The translations under genes and the position numbers were made by a program. From the NCBI GenBank assembly GCA_910587195.1, contig CAJUKL010000004.1, positions 12,012-76,011 on the forward strand: a stretch of 64,000 nt of DNA, given 5' to 3'. This document shows positions 54,441-63,759 of the stretch, piece by piece (the stretch's first letter is position 1; each line of letters begins with the position of its first letter). The DNA is from an uncultured Clostridia bacterium (GTDB lineage: Bacteria > Bacillota > Clostridia > Lachnospirales > Anaerotignaceae). The notes under the pieces were generated by a model that worked only from the letters and a program-made list of their open reading frames with translations, was not told the DNA's origin and did no database searches.

Positions 54441-54470
54441 AAAAGAAGATACGGTTAGTATCTTCTTTTT
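54441..54470 (+). terminator. Terminator of the Ter-type operon, displaced by the element
   Basis: AAAAGAAGATAC (54441-54452) pairs perfectly with GTATCTTCTTTT (54457-54468), then T run. It may also stop tRNA transcription from the other side. Confidence 0.85.
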
Positions 54471-54509
54471 TAAATAAAAAAAAGAACATCTATATAATGT
54501 TCTTAAGAG

Positions 54510-54597
54510 CGGAGAAGGAGGGATTTGAACCCTCGCGCCGCGCAAACGACCTATACCCTTAGCAGGGGCACCTCTTCAGCCACTTGAGTACTTCTCC
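54510..54597 (-). tRNA. tRNA-Ser(GCT)
   Basis: 88 nt with a complete class II cloverleaf: acceptor GGAGAAG/CTTCTCC, anticodon loop CTGCTAA giving anticodon GCT (reads AGC/AGT), a long variable arm (TAGGTCGTTTGCGCGGCGC region) and GGTTCAAATCC T-arm, discriminator G. The 3' CCA is not encoded. Confidence 0.96.
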
Positions 54598-54623
54598 AGA
54601 ATTTTTAGCTTACTGCAAGTAAT

Positions 54624-54652
54624 ACTATAGCATATAATCAAAGGTTTGTCAA
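54624..54652 (-). promoter_or_regulatory. Promoter of tRNA-Ser
   Basis: On the minus strand TTGACA (54652-54647), 17 bp, TATAGT (54629-54624), 27 bp before the tRNA. Confidence 0.8.
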
Positions 54653-54927
54653 ATACTTTTTTATTTATTTTAAAAAAAAATAGGGTATAAAAAATTTTTC
54701 AGCAACAATATCTTTTTTACAATACTGTTATAATCCTATCAAAATTGTCTATTTTCTTTTTGAAATTCGTTATTTTTCTCTATTTATATGTTTTTATTTC
54801 TCATGCAGTTTGTATAAAAATACAACTGATTTTTTATCAAAAAACGGAAAAATATTATAATAATTTACATTTTTTTGAAACCATCAAAAAAAATTGGTGA
54901 AAAAAAATATTATTTTTGGAAAATATA

Positions 54928-54956
54928 TTGACAAATTTATAAAAATGTATTATATT
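54928..54956 (+). promoter_or_regulatory. Promoter of the D-2-hydroxyacid dehydrogenase gene
   Basis: TTGACA (54928-54933), 17 bp, TATATT (54951-54956), leader about 105 nt. The rest of 54653-55070 is AT-rich spacer with nothing else recognisable. Confidence 0.75.
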
Positions 54957-55070
54957 GTTAAAAGTAAGACAAGCACAAAGATACTATGTACAGAAAGAAC
55001 TTATGGAAAGATACTTTTTCTTTCCTAAAATCAATTTATTAATATATCGGGATATAGGAGGAATTTTATT

Positions 55071-56051
55071 ATGAAAATTGCGTTTTTTGACACAAAACCT
55101 TATGACAAATTAACATTTGCCCCTCTTGCTGAAAAATTCGGCTACGAAATTACTTTCTTTGATGAAAGATTAACTCCTGAAACAGCAGCAAAAGCAAACG
55201 GCTTCGATGCTACTTGCAGTTTCGTAAATGATGATGTAAAAGCAGAAGCTGTTCAAACATTAAAAGATGGCGGCGTTAAAGTAATGCTTCTTAGATGTGC
55301 TGGCTTTGACAGTGTTGATTTGGATAAGGCAAAAGAATGTGGTATTCCTGTTTTAAGAGTACCAGCATATTCTCCAGATTCTGTTGCAGAACATGCTGCT
55401 GCTTTACTTCAAACAGTAAACAGAAAAACACATCTTGGTTTTAACAAAACAAGAAACTTCAATTTCAATATTGATGGTTTGATGGGTATCGCTTTAGTTG
55501 GTAAAACAGCAGGCGTTATCGGTACAGGTAAAATTGGTAAATGTTCCGTAAACATTTTAAGAGGTTTTGGTATGAAAGTTATTGCTTATGATGCTTTCCC
55601 AGACAAATCTAGTGACATTGAATATGTAGACTTAGACGAACTTTATGCAAGATCTGATGTAATTACATTACATTGCCCATTGTTCCCAGCTACAAAACAT
55701 ATGATTAACAAAGAATCTATTGCAAAAATGAAAGATGGCGTTTTATTGGTAAACTCCTCCAGAGGTGGCTTAATCAATACAGAAGATTTGTTAGAAGCTG
55801 TAAAAGCTGGTAAATTTAGAGGCGTAGGTCTTGACGTTTGTGAAAAAGAACATGAATATTTCTTTGAAGACAGAAGCAATATTACAGACAAAGACCCTGT
55901 ATTAAATGAATTATTACAAGATGATAGAGTTGTTTTGACAGGTCATCAAGCATTCTTTACAGAAGAAGCTATGACAGCAATCGCTGAAGTTACATTGAAC
56001 AACTTAAAAGCATTTATTGATGGTGCTGAATTGGTAAATGAAGTAAAATAA
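55071..56051 (+). CDS. D-2-hydroxyacid dehydrogenase (D-lactate dehydrogenase-like)
   Basis: The 326-residue NAD-dependent enzyme has the substrate-binding LLRCAGFDSVDLDKA arginine, the Rossmann loop GVIGTGKIGKCSVNIL followed by an acidic YDAFPD, VNSSRGGLI, the active glutamate region (GLDVCEKEHEYFFEDRS) and the catalytic histidine in LTGHQAFFT. The residues around the catalytic domain fit LdhA-type D-lactate dehydrogenase, so it may reduce pyruvate in fermentation; a 2-hydroxyisocaproate or 2-hydroxyglutarate dehydrogenase is possible. Codons use more C-ending forms than neighbours, which suggests high expression. AGGAGG precedes the ATG. Confidence 0.9.
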   Translation: MKIAFFDTKPYDKLTFAPLAEKFGYEITFFDERLTPETAAKANGFDATCSFVNDDVKAEAVQTLKDGGVKVMLLRCAGFDSVDLDKAKECGIPVLRVPAYSPDSVAEHAAALLQTVNRKTHLGFNKTRNFNFNIDGLMGIALVGKTAGVIGTGKIGKCSVNILRGFGMKVIAYDAFPDKSSDIEYVDLDELYARSDVITLHCPLFPATKHMINKESIAKMKDGVLLVNSSRGGLINTEDLLEAVKAGKFRGVGLDVCEKEHEYFFEDRSNITDKDPVLNELLQDDRVVLTGHQAFFTEEAMTAIAEVTLNNLKAFIDGAELVNEVK

Positions 56052-56058
56052 GATTTTT

Positions 56059-56096
56059 AGGAGGACAGAAAAAATTCTGTTCTCCATTTATTTTTA
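56059..56096 (+). terminator. Terminator after the dehydrogenase
   Basis: GGAGGACAGAA pairs with TTCTGTTCTCC over a short A-rich loop, then ATTTATTTTT. Confidence 0.75.
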
Positions 56097-56109
56097 TAAA
56101 CTAATATTT

Positions 56110-56538
56110 TTAAGATTTTTTATAGTAATTTAGTATTTGTTCATATAAAAATCGTACTTCTTTTTCCTCTCCCCAAGATAAAGGGTCATCTGCATAACAA
56201 AATACTTCAAATGGTTGTTTATTTTGCATATCTCCTGGAAGACTTTCCCACAAAGAATACATTTTATTTGCAAATTTCTGAATATTTTGACATTGATAAT
56301 AATATATTCTTAATTGCTCCATCAAAACTGTTCCCACTATATCATGACTTAAATCTTGATAATTGATATGTGTTCGAATAAAAATAATTGCTTTTTTTAT
56401 ATCTGTTTCCCATTCCAAGTATAAAAGCATTTCGTCAGACGGATTTTTTAAAAATAATTTATCCAATTCCTTTTGATATTGTTCTTCTGTTATAATATCC
56501 TCATAAAATAAAATGGCATATACCAATAATTCCTCCAT
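56110..56538 (-). CDS. Unknown protein (142 aa)
   Basis: I do not recognise this acidic, helical, apparently cytoplasmic protein. It starts MEELLVYAILFYEDIITEEQYQ and contains repeated Tyr/Trp residues (LLYLEWETDIKKA, YYYQCQN, MYSLWESLPGDM). The start has GGAG about 8 nt upstream. It is a single gene convergent with the dehydrogenase. The composition resembles small immunity-type proteins, but there is no toxin next to it, so I make no functional call. Confidence 0.65.
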   Translation of the reverse strand: MEELLVYAILFYEDIITEEQYQKELDKLFLKNPSDEMLLYLEWETDIKKAIIFIRTHINYQDLSHDIVGTVLMEQLRIYYYQCQNIQKFANKMYSLWESLPGDMQNKQPFEVFCYADDPLSWGEEKEVRFLYEQILNYYKKS

Positions 56539-56629
56539 TATTTTTCTCCTACCTACTTATTATAAAAAAATTTGATATTTCTTGTCTGTTTATGGTATAT
56601 TATTTTCAAAACAAAAAAGGAGTGATAGA

Positions 56630-57328
56630 ATGCAAGTAACTTATTTTCATCATAGTGGTTTTATGGTAGAAACAAAGCAACATTGCATGATTTTTGATTA
56701 TTATACACAAAACGGAAAATATGACTTTTTAGACATTGCAAAATATCGTCATAAAAAAATATTTGTATTTGTTTCTCATTTTCATCAAGACCATTATGAC
56801 AGGAAAATATTTGAATGGCAAGCAGTTGTACCAGAAATACAATATATTTTGTCAGATGATGTAACTCCGCCAAGATTTGTTCAAAATGTGCATAAAGTTC
56901 ATTTTGATAAAAAATATGGAATTGATTCCATTTCTATAGAAACTTTTCATTCTACCGATGAAGGAGTTGCTTTTTTGGTAAATGTAGATAATAAAGTGAT
57001 TTATCATGCAGGAGATTTAAATTGGTGGCATTGGAAAGGAGAAAGTGAGCAATTTAATAAAACGATTGCTGGAATGTATCAAAAAGAAATTAATAAAATG
57101 AAAAATAAAGTCATTGATGTTGCATTTCTTCCAGTAGACCCTCGCTTAGAAGAAAACGATATTCTTGCTTTGGACTATATGCTAAAAATAGTAAAGGTAA
57201 AACAAGTATTTCCGATGCATTTTTGGGAAAAATATAGCATTTATGAGGATATTCCAAACCAGTATAGAGAGATTGTTGTTCCCATTCACCATACAAATGA
57301 GCTGTTTTTGATAGAGGAGGATTATTAA
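56630..57328 (+). CDS. Metallo-beta-lactamase-fold hydrolase
   Basis: The 232-residue protein starts MQVTYFHHSGFMVET, the first strand of a UlaG-like MBL fold, and has the metal motif VSHFHQDHYDR (HxHxDH) and a later HAGDLNWW with the bridging Asp/His. It probably hydrolyses a small ester or phosphodiester; the substrate cannot be told. I use the ATG at 56630 with AAGGAG 7 nt upstream instead of the in-frame ATG 16 codons earlier. It is followed at 1 bp by the HAD gene. Confidence 0.86.
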   Translation: MQVTYFHHSGFMVETKQHCMIFDYYTQNGKYDFLDIAKYRHKKIFVFVSHFHQDHYDRKIFEWQAVVPEIQYILSDDVTPPRFVQNVHKVHFDKKYGIDSISIETFHSTDEGVAFLVNVDNKVIYHAGDLNWWHWKGESEQFNKTIAGMYQKEINKMKNKVIDVAFLPVDPRLEENDILALDYMLKIVKVKQVFPMHFWEKYSIYEDIPNQYREIVVPIHHTNELFLIEEDY

Positions 57329-57329
57329 A

Positions 57330-58151
57330 ATGAGCGTCAAACTAATTGCATTAGATATGGATGGCACATTGCTAAACAGTAAAAGTGAATTATCAGAAGG
57401 AAATAAAAAGGCATTGGAAAAAGCAATGCAGGCTGGTATTTTAGTAGTGCCAGCAACAGGACGTGTTTATAGCACTTTGCCAGAAGCTGTTAAAAATTTG
57501 CCTGGTGTAAAATATGTTCTTTCTTCTAATGGTGCTGCTGTCTATCAGGTAGGGCAACAAAAACCTATTTATACAAATTTTATGACAGCGGAAAAAGCGA
57601 TAAAAATACATAGAGCAATAGAAGATGTTCATTGTATCAAGGAATTTTATATCAATGGATATGGTTATTTTGAAAAAAAATTACTAGATTGCATAGATAC
57701 ATTTGATATTTTACCAGCTTTTCGTAAATTTTATGGTATTAAAAAATTAGCAGTAGACAATATTGAGGAATTTATTCAACAAAATGATGGGGTAGAAAAA
57801 ATCAATTTGCCTTGGATTACTGCTGCATTAAGAACAGAATTATTAAAACGTCTTTCCACAGTGGAAGGACTTGCATTAACATCTTCTTTAGGAGAAAATA
57901 TAGAAATCAATAATGAAGGAGCAAATAAAGGAGATGGCTTAAAAGGGCTTTGTCAAAAAATAGGTTTAGATATGTCAGAAGTAATGGCTTGTGGAGATGG
58001 CTGTAATGATTTGGAAATGATAGCGGAAGCAGGATATGGTATTGCCATGGCAAATGGTGATGAACAAGTAAAACAAAAAGCAAAATTTGTTACTCTTTCT
58101 AATGATGAAGATGGTGTTGCCTATGCCATTAAAAAATTTTGTTGTTTCTAA
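57330..58151 (+). CDS. Cof-type HAD-IIB sugar phosphatase
   Basis: The 273-residue protein has the nucleophile motif LIALDMDGTLLNS, the cap domain of the Cof/YidA type, and the final motif GDGCNDLEMIAEAGYGIAMANG. Such enzymes dephosphorylate sugar phosphates, flavin or other small phosphoesters. GAGGAGG lies 8 nt before the ATG. Coupled with the MBL gene. Confidence 0.92.
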   Translation: MSVKLIALDMDGTLLNSKSELSEGNKKALEKAMQAGILVVPATGRVYSTLPEAVKNLPGVKYVLSSNGAAVYQVGQQKPIYTNFMTAEKAIKIHRAIEDVHCIKEFYINGYGYFEKKLLDCIDTFDILPAFRKFYGIKKLAVDNIEEFIQQNDGVEKINLPWITAALRTELLKRLSTVEGLALTSSLGENIEINNEGANKGDGLKGLCQKIGLDMSEVMACGDGCNDLEMIAEAGYGIAMANGDEQVKQKAKFVTLSNDEDGVAYAIKKFCCF

Positions 58152-58214
58152 TTGTCATAATATTATTTTCTTTCTATAAATATATATTAACGTGATATTT
58201 GTGGGGGAAAGGAT

Positions 58215-59036
58215 ATGTTTTGGATAAAAGAAGAAAAACAAACAATAAGAAAGTGTGTTTTATATCTCTGTGCTTTTTTGTGCTTATTGTGTATGACCAA
58301 AAAATTTCAGCCAGAAGCTGCAATGGTAGTAGCAGAAGGTTCGCAAAAGTGTTATGTTGCTATTGTCATTGATGATTTTGGATATGATGGAGAAGGGACA
58401 GATGATATGATAGCATTGGAGATTCCTTTTACAGCAGCGGTAATGCCTTTTTCTAATAAGTCTGTAGAAAATGTGGAAAAATTGCAGGCAGCCGGAAAAG
58501 AAATGATTGTACATATGCCAATGGAATCTTTAACAGGAAAAAAAGAATGGGTAGGCGATACAGGTGTTTTTACTTCTATGTCTGATGAAGAAATTACACA
58601 ATGTGTAAAAGAAGCATTTTCTATTGTAAAAGGTGCTACAGGACTTAACAATCATATGGGTTCTGCAATTATGGAAAATGAAAGATGTTTTTCTGCCGTT
58701 ATGAATGTAGTAGCAGAAAATGAACTTGTTTTTGTTGATAGTATGACAACAGAAAATTCAGTGGGGGATAGTGTTTGTCATAAAAAAGGAATTTCCATTT
58801 TAAAGAGAGATGTTTTTTTAGATAGTACAGATGATGTAAATGTTGTAAAAAATCAACTCATAAAAACAGCAAAAATTGCGCAACAAAAAGGATATGCACT
58901 TGGAATTGGTCATGTAGGGCCAGAAGGTGGTAATATTACAGTGCAGGCAATCAAAGAGTTAGCTCCTTTGCTGGAAAAACAAGGAATTGAATTTGTTACA
59001 GTAAGCCAATTAAAAGAAATTATTTCAAACTCTTGA
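58215..59036 (+). CDS. Divergent polysaccharide deacetylase (YibQ-like)
   Basis: The 273-residue protein has an N-terminal membrane anchor or signal (about 15-30) followed by a domain starting YVAIVIDDFGYDGEGTDDM, with PFTAAVMPFS and IVHMPMES, matching the divergent polysaccharide deacetylase family (NodB-like barrel, PF04748 type). The normal family residues for metal binding (IDDFG, HMPMES, NNHMGS) are present. It may remodel an extracellular glycan; activity of this branch is not well known. GGGGGAAAGG precedes the ATG. Confidence 0.85.
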   Translation: MFWIKEEKQTIRKCVLYLCAFLCLLCMTKKFQPEAAMVVAEGSQKCYVAIVIDDFGYDGEGTDDMIALEIPFTAAVMPFSNKSVENVEKLQAAGKEMIVHMPMESLTGKKEWVGDTGVFTSMSDEEITQCVKEAFSIVKGATGLNNHMGSAIMENERCFSAVMNVVAENELVFVDSMTTENSVGDSVCHKKGISILKRDVFLDSTDDVNVVKNQLIKTAKIAQQKGYALGIGHVGPEGGNITVQAIKELAPLLEKQGIEFVTVSQLKEIISNS

Positions 59037-59042
59037 AAACAA

Positions 59043-59076
59043 AATGCTTCCTTTCTAAACAGAAAGGAAGCATTCT
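59043..59076. terminator. Bidirectional terminator
   Basis: AATGCTTCCTTTCT pairs with AGAAAGGAAGCATT over AAAC; it separates the convergent deacetylase and PPIase genes. Confidence 0.75.
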
Positions 59077-59100
59077 AAAATATAAGCTGTAAAAAAGTTT

Positions 59101-59937
59101 TTATGGATTGGACTGATAAGGTTCGATTATAATTTTTTCAATCACAATATCTTCTACCGGCTTATCAGATGCATTTGTTTCAGATGTAGCAATCACATCT
59201 ACTGTTTCTAAACCTTGATAAACTTGTCCAAAAATAGTGTATATACTTCCAGAAAATACAGATTCTAAATCAATAGAACCACCATTTTGCTCATAATATT
59301 CTAATGCGGTATTGGTAAATGCATTTTTCATTTCATTGATACTAATAAATTTTTCACCTAAATAAATGCCCATTTCATCTCCATCATTTTCTGTTGTTTT
59401 GGATTCTTTTAAAACTTGAATTAAATCCTGTGGAGCTTGCTTATTTTGCACAATAAAAAATTGACTACCATTTGTGTTAGGGCCTCTGTTTGCCATAGCA
59501 ACTGCACCTCTAAAAAAGTATAACTCATTAGAAGGTTCATCTTCAAAATCTGTTCCCCAAATACTTTCTCCGCCAGTACCTGTTCCGGTAGGGTCGCCGC
59601 CTTGTATCATAAACTGATTGATAACCCTATGAAAAATTAAGCCATCATAATAGCCCTCTTTGGCATGTGTTTTAAAATTTTCAACTGCTTTTGGTGCTTG
59701 TTCTGTAAAAAATTGCATTCTAATTTCGCCTTTATTGGTTTGAATAATTGCAATTTCTTCTCCTTCTTTCGGTAATTGTGCTTGTAATAAAGCAGCATTT
59801 TCATCACGTGTTTGTGTTGACGTTTGTGTATTTTCCTTTGGTATATCTGTCTTTTCTTCTGCGGTTGTGTTTGTGGAACAGCCAACGGAAGAAAACATAA
59901 AGAATGTTAATAAAAAACAAGTGATTGCTTTTTTCAT
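59101..59937 (-). CDS. Cyclophilin-type peptidyl-prolyl isomerase lipoprotein
   Basis: The 278-residue protein has a lipoprotein signal ([17 protein letters not shown], lipid Cys20), a Thr/Glu-rich linker and a cyclophilin domain: [28 protein letters not shown] (core FHRV and [14 protein letters not shown]), [18 protein letters not shown]. It should fold or maintain exported proteins on the outer face of the membrane. An insertion after the APQDL segment (about 175-230) is characteristic of the Firmicutes form. AAGGA precedes the ATG. Confidence 0.93.
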   Translation of the reverse strand: MKKAITCFLLTFFMFSSVGCSTNTTAEEKTDIPKENTQTSTQTRDENAALLQAQLPKEGEEIAIIQTNKGEIRMQFFTEQAPKAVENFKTHAKEGYYDGLIFHRVINQFMIQGGDPTGTGTGGESIWGTDFEDEPSNELYFFRGAVAMANRGPNTNGSQFFIVQNKQAPQDLIQVLKESKTTENDGDEMGIYLGEKFISINEMKNAFTNTALEYYEQNGGSIDLESVFSGSIYTIFGQVYQGLETVDVIATSETNASDKPVEDIVIEKIIIEPYQSNP

Positions 59938-60025
59938 TTTTTTCTATCCTTCCTTTTCTGTATTGATGTTATTTTGTCATTGTAGTATACTTTCCAGGGC
60001 TTGTCAATGATAGAAAAAGAAAGGA

Positions 60026-60243
60026 CAGGGCAACCACATAAAAAATATTGTATATAAAAAAAATTTAGAATCTGTTCCGTTTGCAAAAAGAAAGGTTTAG
60101 GGTCAAGCCCTTTTTAAAGGGCTTGCGAGAGTTTGAGAGCAGAGCTCTCAAGGTCTTACGCTTGCAAGCGTATTTTTGCAGAGGTGCAAAACGTCTGGTG
60201 GACGTTTGTCCTGCACCAACTGGAATGAATGGAAACCGAAGTT
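60026..60243 (+). repeat. Modular hairpin repeat with CAGGGCAACCACATAAAAA end
   Basis: Starts with an end sequence matching the inverted ends at 41159/41430, then CAAGCCCTTT/AAAGGGCTTG (a compensated form of CAAGCTTTTT/AAAAAGCTTG), TTGAGAGC-AGA-GCTCTCAA, CTTGCAAG, and GGTGCA...AACGTC...GGACGTT...TGCACC. It ends 1 bp before the rubrerythrin stop codon on the opposite strand. Confidence 0.85.
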
Positions 60244-60798
60244 TTAAGATTTTAAAATTTTACAGGGTTCAAAGGAACCAATCGCATGACAAACGGAACA
60301 AACATCTGGACGTTCTTCATAGGTAGCACCACAAAACATACAACGGTAACCAGTTACTTCTTGTTTTTCTTCTACTTTTACAGGTTCTGTTGTTTTTCTA
60401 TTTTTTTTCATCAAATGTAACATTGCTTCTAAAAATCTTCTTTCATGGTCATGTTCAATTTTGGCAATATTCTCAAAAAGTTTAGCTAATTCTGTCAATC
60501 CTTCTTGTTCTGCTGTTTTGGCAAAAGAAGGATACATATTTGTCCATTCTTCATTTTCTCCAGAAGCAGCATCTTTTAAATTGGATAAGCTGTCAGAAAG
60601 TTCCCCATATAAACTTGTGTATAATAATTTTGCATGTGTAGACTCATTTAATGCCATTTTTTCAAATAAGTCTGCAATTTCGTCATGTCCTTCTCTTTTT
60701 GCAACGGCAGCAAAAAAGGTATATTTGTTGCGTGCTAAAGATTCCCCCATCAGTGCTGCTTTTACATTTTTTTCAGATTGTGTGCCTTTTAATTCCAT
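60244..60798 (-). CDS. rbr: Rubrerythrin
   Basis: The 184-residue protein has a ferritin-like diiron domain ([47 protein letters not shown]) and a C-terminal rubredoxin-like domain ([20 protein letters not shown] followed by GSFEP). It reduces hydrogen peroxide in the cytoplasm of anaerobes. GGAG precedes the ATG. Monocistronic. Confidence 0.94.
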   Translation of the reverse strand: MELKGTQSEKNVKAALMGESLARNKYTFFAAVAKREGHDEIADLFEKMALNESTHAKLLYTSLYGELSDSLSNLKDAASGENEEWTNMYPSFAKTAEQEGLTELAKLFENIAKIEHDHERRFLEAMLHLMKKNRKTTEPVKVEEKQEVTGYRCMFCGATYEERPDVCSVCHAIGSFEPCKILKS

Positions 60799-60881
60799 AA
60801 TAATAAACTCCTTTTTATGATAATAAAAATTATTTAATAATTATTATCCAATATATCATAAATCTGGTAATATTTCAACCT

Positions 60882-63212
60882 TTATTTTGATTCATTTATC
60901 TTTTTTCTCATAGAGTTTAAAATTGCAATTAATGCAACACCAACATCAGCAAAAACTGCCATCCACATAGTGGCAATTCCAAACGCACCTAATGCAAGTA
61001 CAATTGCTTTAATTCCTAAAGCAAAAACAATATTTTGATTTACAATGCGATTTGTATTTTTTGCAATAATAATACCTGTTTCTATTTTACGAATATCATC
61101 ATTCATAATTACAACATCGGCTGCTTCAATGGCAGCATCTGAACCAATTCCACCCATTGCAACACCAATGTCTGCCCTTGCTAATACAGGTGCATCATTG
61201 ATGCCATCTCCTACAAATATAACTTTATTTTCTTTATTTAAATATTTTTCCAATATTTCAACTTTATTTTGCGGTAAAAGCTCTGCATAACATTCCCCTA
61301 ATGCTAATTCTTGGCTGATTTGATTTGCAGTTACTTGATTATCCCCTGTTAGCATAACCGTATTTTTAACACCAAGTGCTTTTAATTTTTGGATGGCTTC
61401 TTTGCTTCCTTCTTTTATGCTATCCGCAACAACAATGCTGCCCATAAAGATGCCATCTTGCGCCACATATACAATACTGCCGATTCCTGTATATTTTTTA
61501 TAGGCAATGGAAAATTGTTTCATCAGTTTTTCATTACCAGCTAATACAGTTTTTCCATTGATATTACAACAAATGCCATGTCCACTAATTTCCTGATATT
61601 CTTGTACTTCTTCTGTCAAGCTACCATATGTTGTAGTATATTGTTCTGTAATAGAAAGTGCAATCGGGTGATTAGAATTTTTTTCTGCCTTTGCTGCAAG
61701 TTCTAATACTTCTTTTTCTGTACTATTTTCTGTAGTATTAATTTGTGTTACTTCAAAACTACCTTTTGTTAAAGTGCCTGTTTTATCAAAAATAACCGTA
61801 TTAACATCTTTTAAAGCATCAATGTAGTTGCTGCCTTTTACCAAAATTCCCCTTTTAGAAGCCTCGCCAATTCCAGAAAAAAAACCTAATGGTACAGATA
61901 ATACCAACGCACAAGGACAAGAGATTACAAGAAATATTAATGCTCTGGATAACCATATTTGAAAATCTCCAGTTAAGAGAGAAGGAATAATAGCCAGTAA
62001 TGCTGCTGCACAAACAACAAATGGTGTATAAACTCTTGCAAATTTTGTAATAAATTGTTCTGTTTTTGATTTTTTGCTAGAAGCATTTTCTACCATTTCT
62101 AGTATTTTGACAACAGTGGATTCTCCAAACTCCTTGGTTACTTGTATTTTTAATAAGCCATTTTTATTTACGCTACCACTATACACACTTTCTCCTACTC
62201 CAACACTTACTGGTAAAGATTCTCCTGTTAATGCAGAAGTATCTAATTCTCCGTTGCCTTCTGCTACAATACCATCTAGTGGTATTTTTTCACCCGCCTT
62301 TACAACAATCATATCTCCTATAGAAACTTCTGTTGGCTCTACTTTTTTTGTTTGCTGCCCTACTACTAAATTTGCATAGTCTGCTCGAATATCCATAAGT
62401 CCTGTAATAGATTTTCTGGAGCGGTCAACGGCATAAGATTGAAATGTTTCACCAATTTGATAAAACATCATAACAAATACTGCTTCTGCTAATTCTCCTA
62501 AAAAGATAGCTCCAATGGTAGAAATAGACATTAAAAAGTTTTCGTCAAATATTTGCCCCTTTTTAATATTTTTTATTGCTCTCCATAAAACATCATAGCC
62601 AAATAAAAAATAAGAAATTAAAAATAAAACATTTATTTTTAAGAATACTCCTCCTAAAAAAAATACAAGACCTGTACCAAAACGTAATATGGTTTTTTGA
62701 AATCCCTTTTCAAATTCTGATGGCTCTACTTCTTTTATTTTTTGTTCCTCTTTTTCAGATAAGATAAAAACTTGTACATCAGGCTCATGACGGTGAGTAA
62801 TTTCTGTAATTCTTTGTAATAAATCAGAAAGAGAAGCTTCTTGCTCTGCAATAACTTCCATTTCCTGTTTTAAAAGGTTTACACTAGCTTTTTTGACTTG
62901 TGGTAATGCATTGGTACCTTCTTCAATTTCTCCTGCGCAATGGGCACAATCTAAGCCTTTTAAAGCAATTTTAAAACTCTTTTTTTCAATAAAGACTTCT
63001 ACATCGGGTTCATATTTGTGTACAATCTCTGTAATTTGGGAGAGCAATGAATCCTCAAAACAATTTTGGGTTTTTATTGCAGATAATTCTTGTTTGATTA
63101 AATTAATTTCTGGATTTTGTAATACTTGCAATTTTTTGACATCTGTAGTGATTTTTTCGGCACAATGGGGGCAGTCTAGCCCTTTTAATTTAATTTTAAT
63201 AATATCTTGCAT
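60882..63212 (-). CDS. cadA: Heavy-metal P1B-type ATPase (Zn/Cd/Pb exporter, CadA-like)
   Basis: The 776-residue protein has two N-terminal HMA domains with GLDCPHC (Cys14, Cys17) and GLDCAHC (Cys89, Cys92), the CPC ion-site Cys432-Cys434 in VISCPCALVLS, Asp476 in FDKTGTLTKG, a TGES actuator loop (329-332), HPIALS and the hinge GDGINDAPVLARADIGVAMG. The CPC motif followed by ALVLSVPLG, with the adjacent ArsR protein bearing a zinc-type alpha5 site, favours Zn2+/Cd2+/Pb2+ export over copper. The ATG has AGGAGG 9 nt upstream. Second gene after arsR with its own operator. Confidence 0.92.
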   Translation of the reverse strand: MQDIIKIKLKGLDCPHCAEKITTDVKKLQVLQNPEINLIKQELSAIKTQNCFEDSLLSQITEIVHKYEPDVEVFIEKKSFKIALKGLDCAHCAGEIEEGTNALPQVKKASVNLLKQEMEVIAEQEASLSDLLQRITEITHRHEPDVQVFILSEKEEQKIKEVEPSEFEKGFQKTILRFGTGLVFFLGGVFLKINVLFLISYFLFGYDVLWRAIKNIKKGQIFDENFLMSISTIGAIFLGELAEAVFVMMFYQIGETFQSYAVDRSRKSITGLMDIRADYANLVVGQQTKKVEPTEVSIGDMIVVKAGEKIPLDGIVAEGNGELDTSALTGESLPVSVGVGESVYSGSVNKNGLLKIQVTKEFGESTVVKILEMVENASSKKSKTEQFITKFARVYTPFVVCAAALLAIIPSLLTGDFQIWLSRALIFLVISCPCALVLSVPLGFFSGIGEASKRGILVKGSNYIDALKDVNTVIFDKTGTLTKGSFEVTQINTTENSTEKEVLELAAKAEKNSNHPIALSITEQYTTTYGSLTEEVQEYQEISGHGICCNINGKTVLAGNEKLMKQFSIAYKKYTGIGSIVYVAQDGIFMGSIVVADSIKEGSKEAIQKLKALGVKNTVMLTGDNQVTANQISQELALGECYAELLPQNKVEILEKYLNKENKVIFVGDGINDAPVLARADIGVAMGGIGSDAAIEAADVVIMNDDIRKIETGIIIAKNTNRIVNQNIVFALGIKAIVLALGAFGIATMWMAVFADVGVALIAILNSMRKKINESK

Positions 63213-63237
63213 ATTCCTATCCTCCTATTCAAATGTT

Positions 63238-63266
63238 TTTATGAATAACTATTCATATATATTATA
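63238..63266 (-). promoter_or_regulatory. -10 box and ArsR operator of the metal ATPase
   Basis: ATGAATA-AC-TATTCAT (63241-63256) is a perfect inverted repeat of CzrA/CadC type directly downstream of a minus-strand TATAAT (63266-63261), 29 bp before the ATPase ATG. An AGGCTG/CAGCCT hairpin at 63274-63292 separates it from arsR. Confidence 0.65.
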
Positions 63267-63291
63267 TTTTTTTAGGCTGTTTTTCACAGCC

Positions 63292-63633
63292 TTATTCTAC
63301 ATACCCTTTTTTATGACAAATATGACGCATTCCTTGCTCTAAAACTACTTTAATATGGTCATCATCTAAAGAATAAAATACAGTTTTTCCTTCTTTTCGA
63401 TATTTTACTAAATCATTTTGACGCAATACCCGTAATTGATGTGATACTGCAGACTGATTCATATTTAATTTTTCAGCAATTTCTCCCACACACAATTCCT
63501 GCTCTAATAACAAGCGTAATAATTTAATCCGTGTGCTGTCGCCAAATACCTTAAAAAATTCCGCAACATCATGAATAAAATCATTTTGCAATTCTTCTAT
63601 TTCATCACAACTTATTTTTTGTTGTTCCTTCAT
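63292..63633 (-). CDS. ArsR/SmtB-family metal-responsive repressor (CzrA-like)
   Basis: The 113-residue winged-helix protein has the recognition helix NQSAVSHQLRVLRQNDLV and the wing RKEGKTVFYSL. An alpha5-type metal site is complete: Asp91, His93, His104 and His107 (DxH then HxxH), as in zinc/cobalt sensor CzrA; only one Cys (Cys48 in ELCVGE) is in the alpha3 position used by CadC. It should release DNA on zinc-type metal binding and derepress the ATPase. AAGGAGC precedes the ATG. Confidence 0.92.
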   Translation of the reverse strand: MKEQQKISCDEIEELQNDFIHDVAEFFKVFGDSTRIKLLRLLLEQELCVGEIAEKLNMNQSAVSHQLRVLRQNDLVKYRKEGKTVFYSLDDDHIKVVLEQGMRHICHKKGYVE

Positions 63634-63661
63634 TTGATAGCTCCTATTCTTATTTTACTTT

Positions 63662-63710
63662 ATATATGAATATATAATCATATTATAATATTTTAAAAGC
63701 ATTTTGTCAA
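63662..63710 (-). promoter_or_regulatory. Promoter and operator of arsR
   Basis: On the minus strand TTGACA (63710-63705), 17 bp, TATAAT (63687-63682), followed at once by ATATGATTATATATTCATAT (63683-63664), an imperfect version of the ATPase operator. Autoregulation is expected. Confidence 0.75.
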
Positions 63711-63759
63711 TAAAATAATCGAGAAAAAATAATATTTTCCCAATAGTTTGTTAAAAAAG

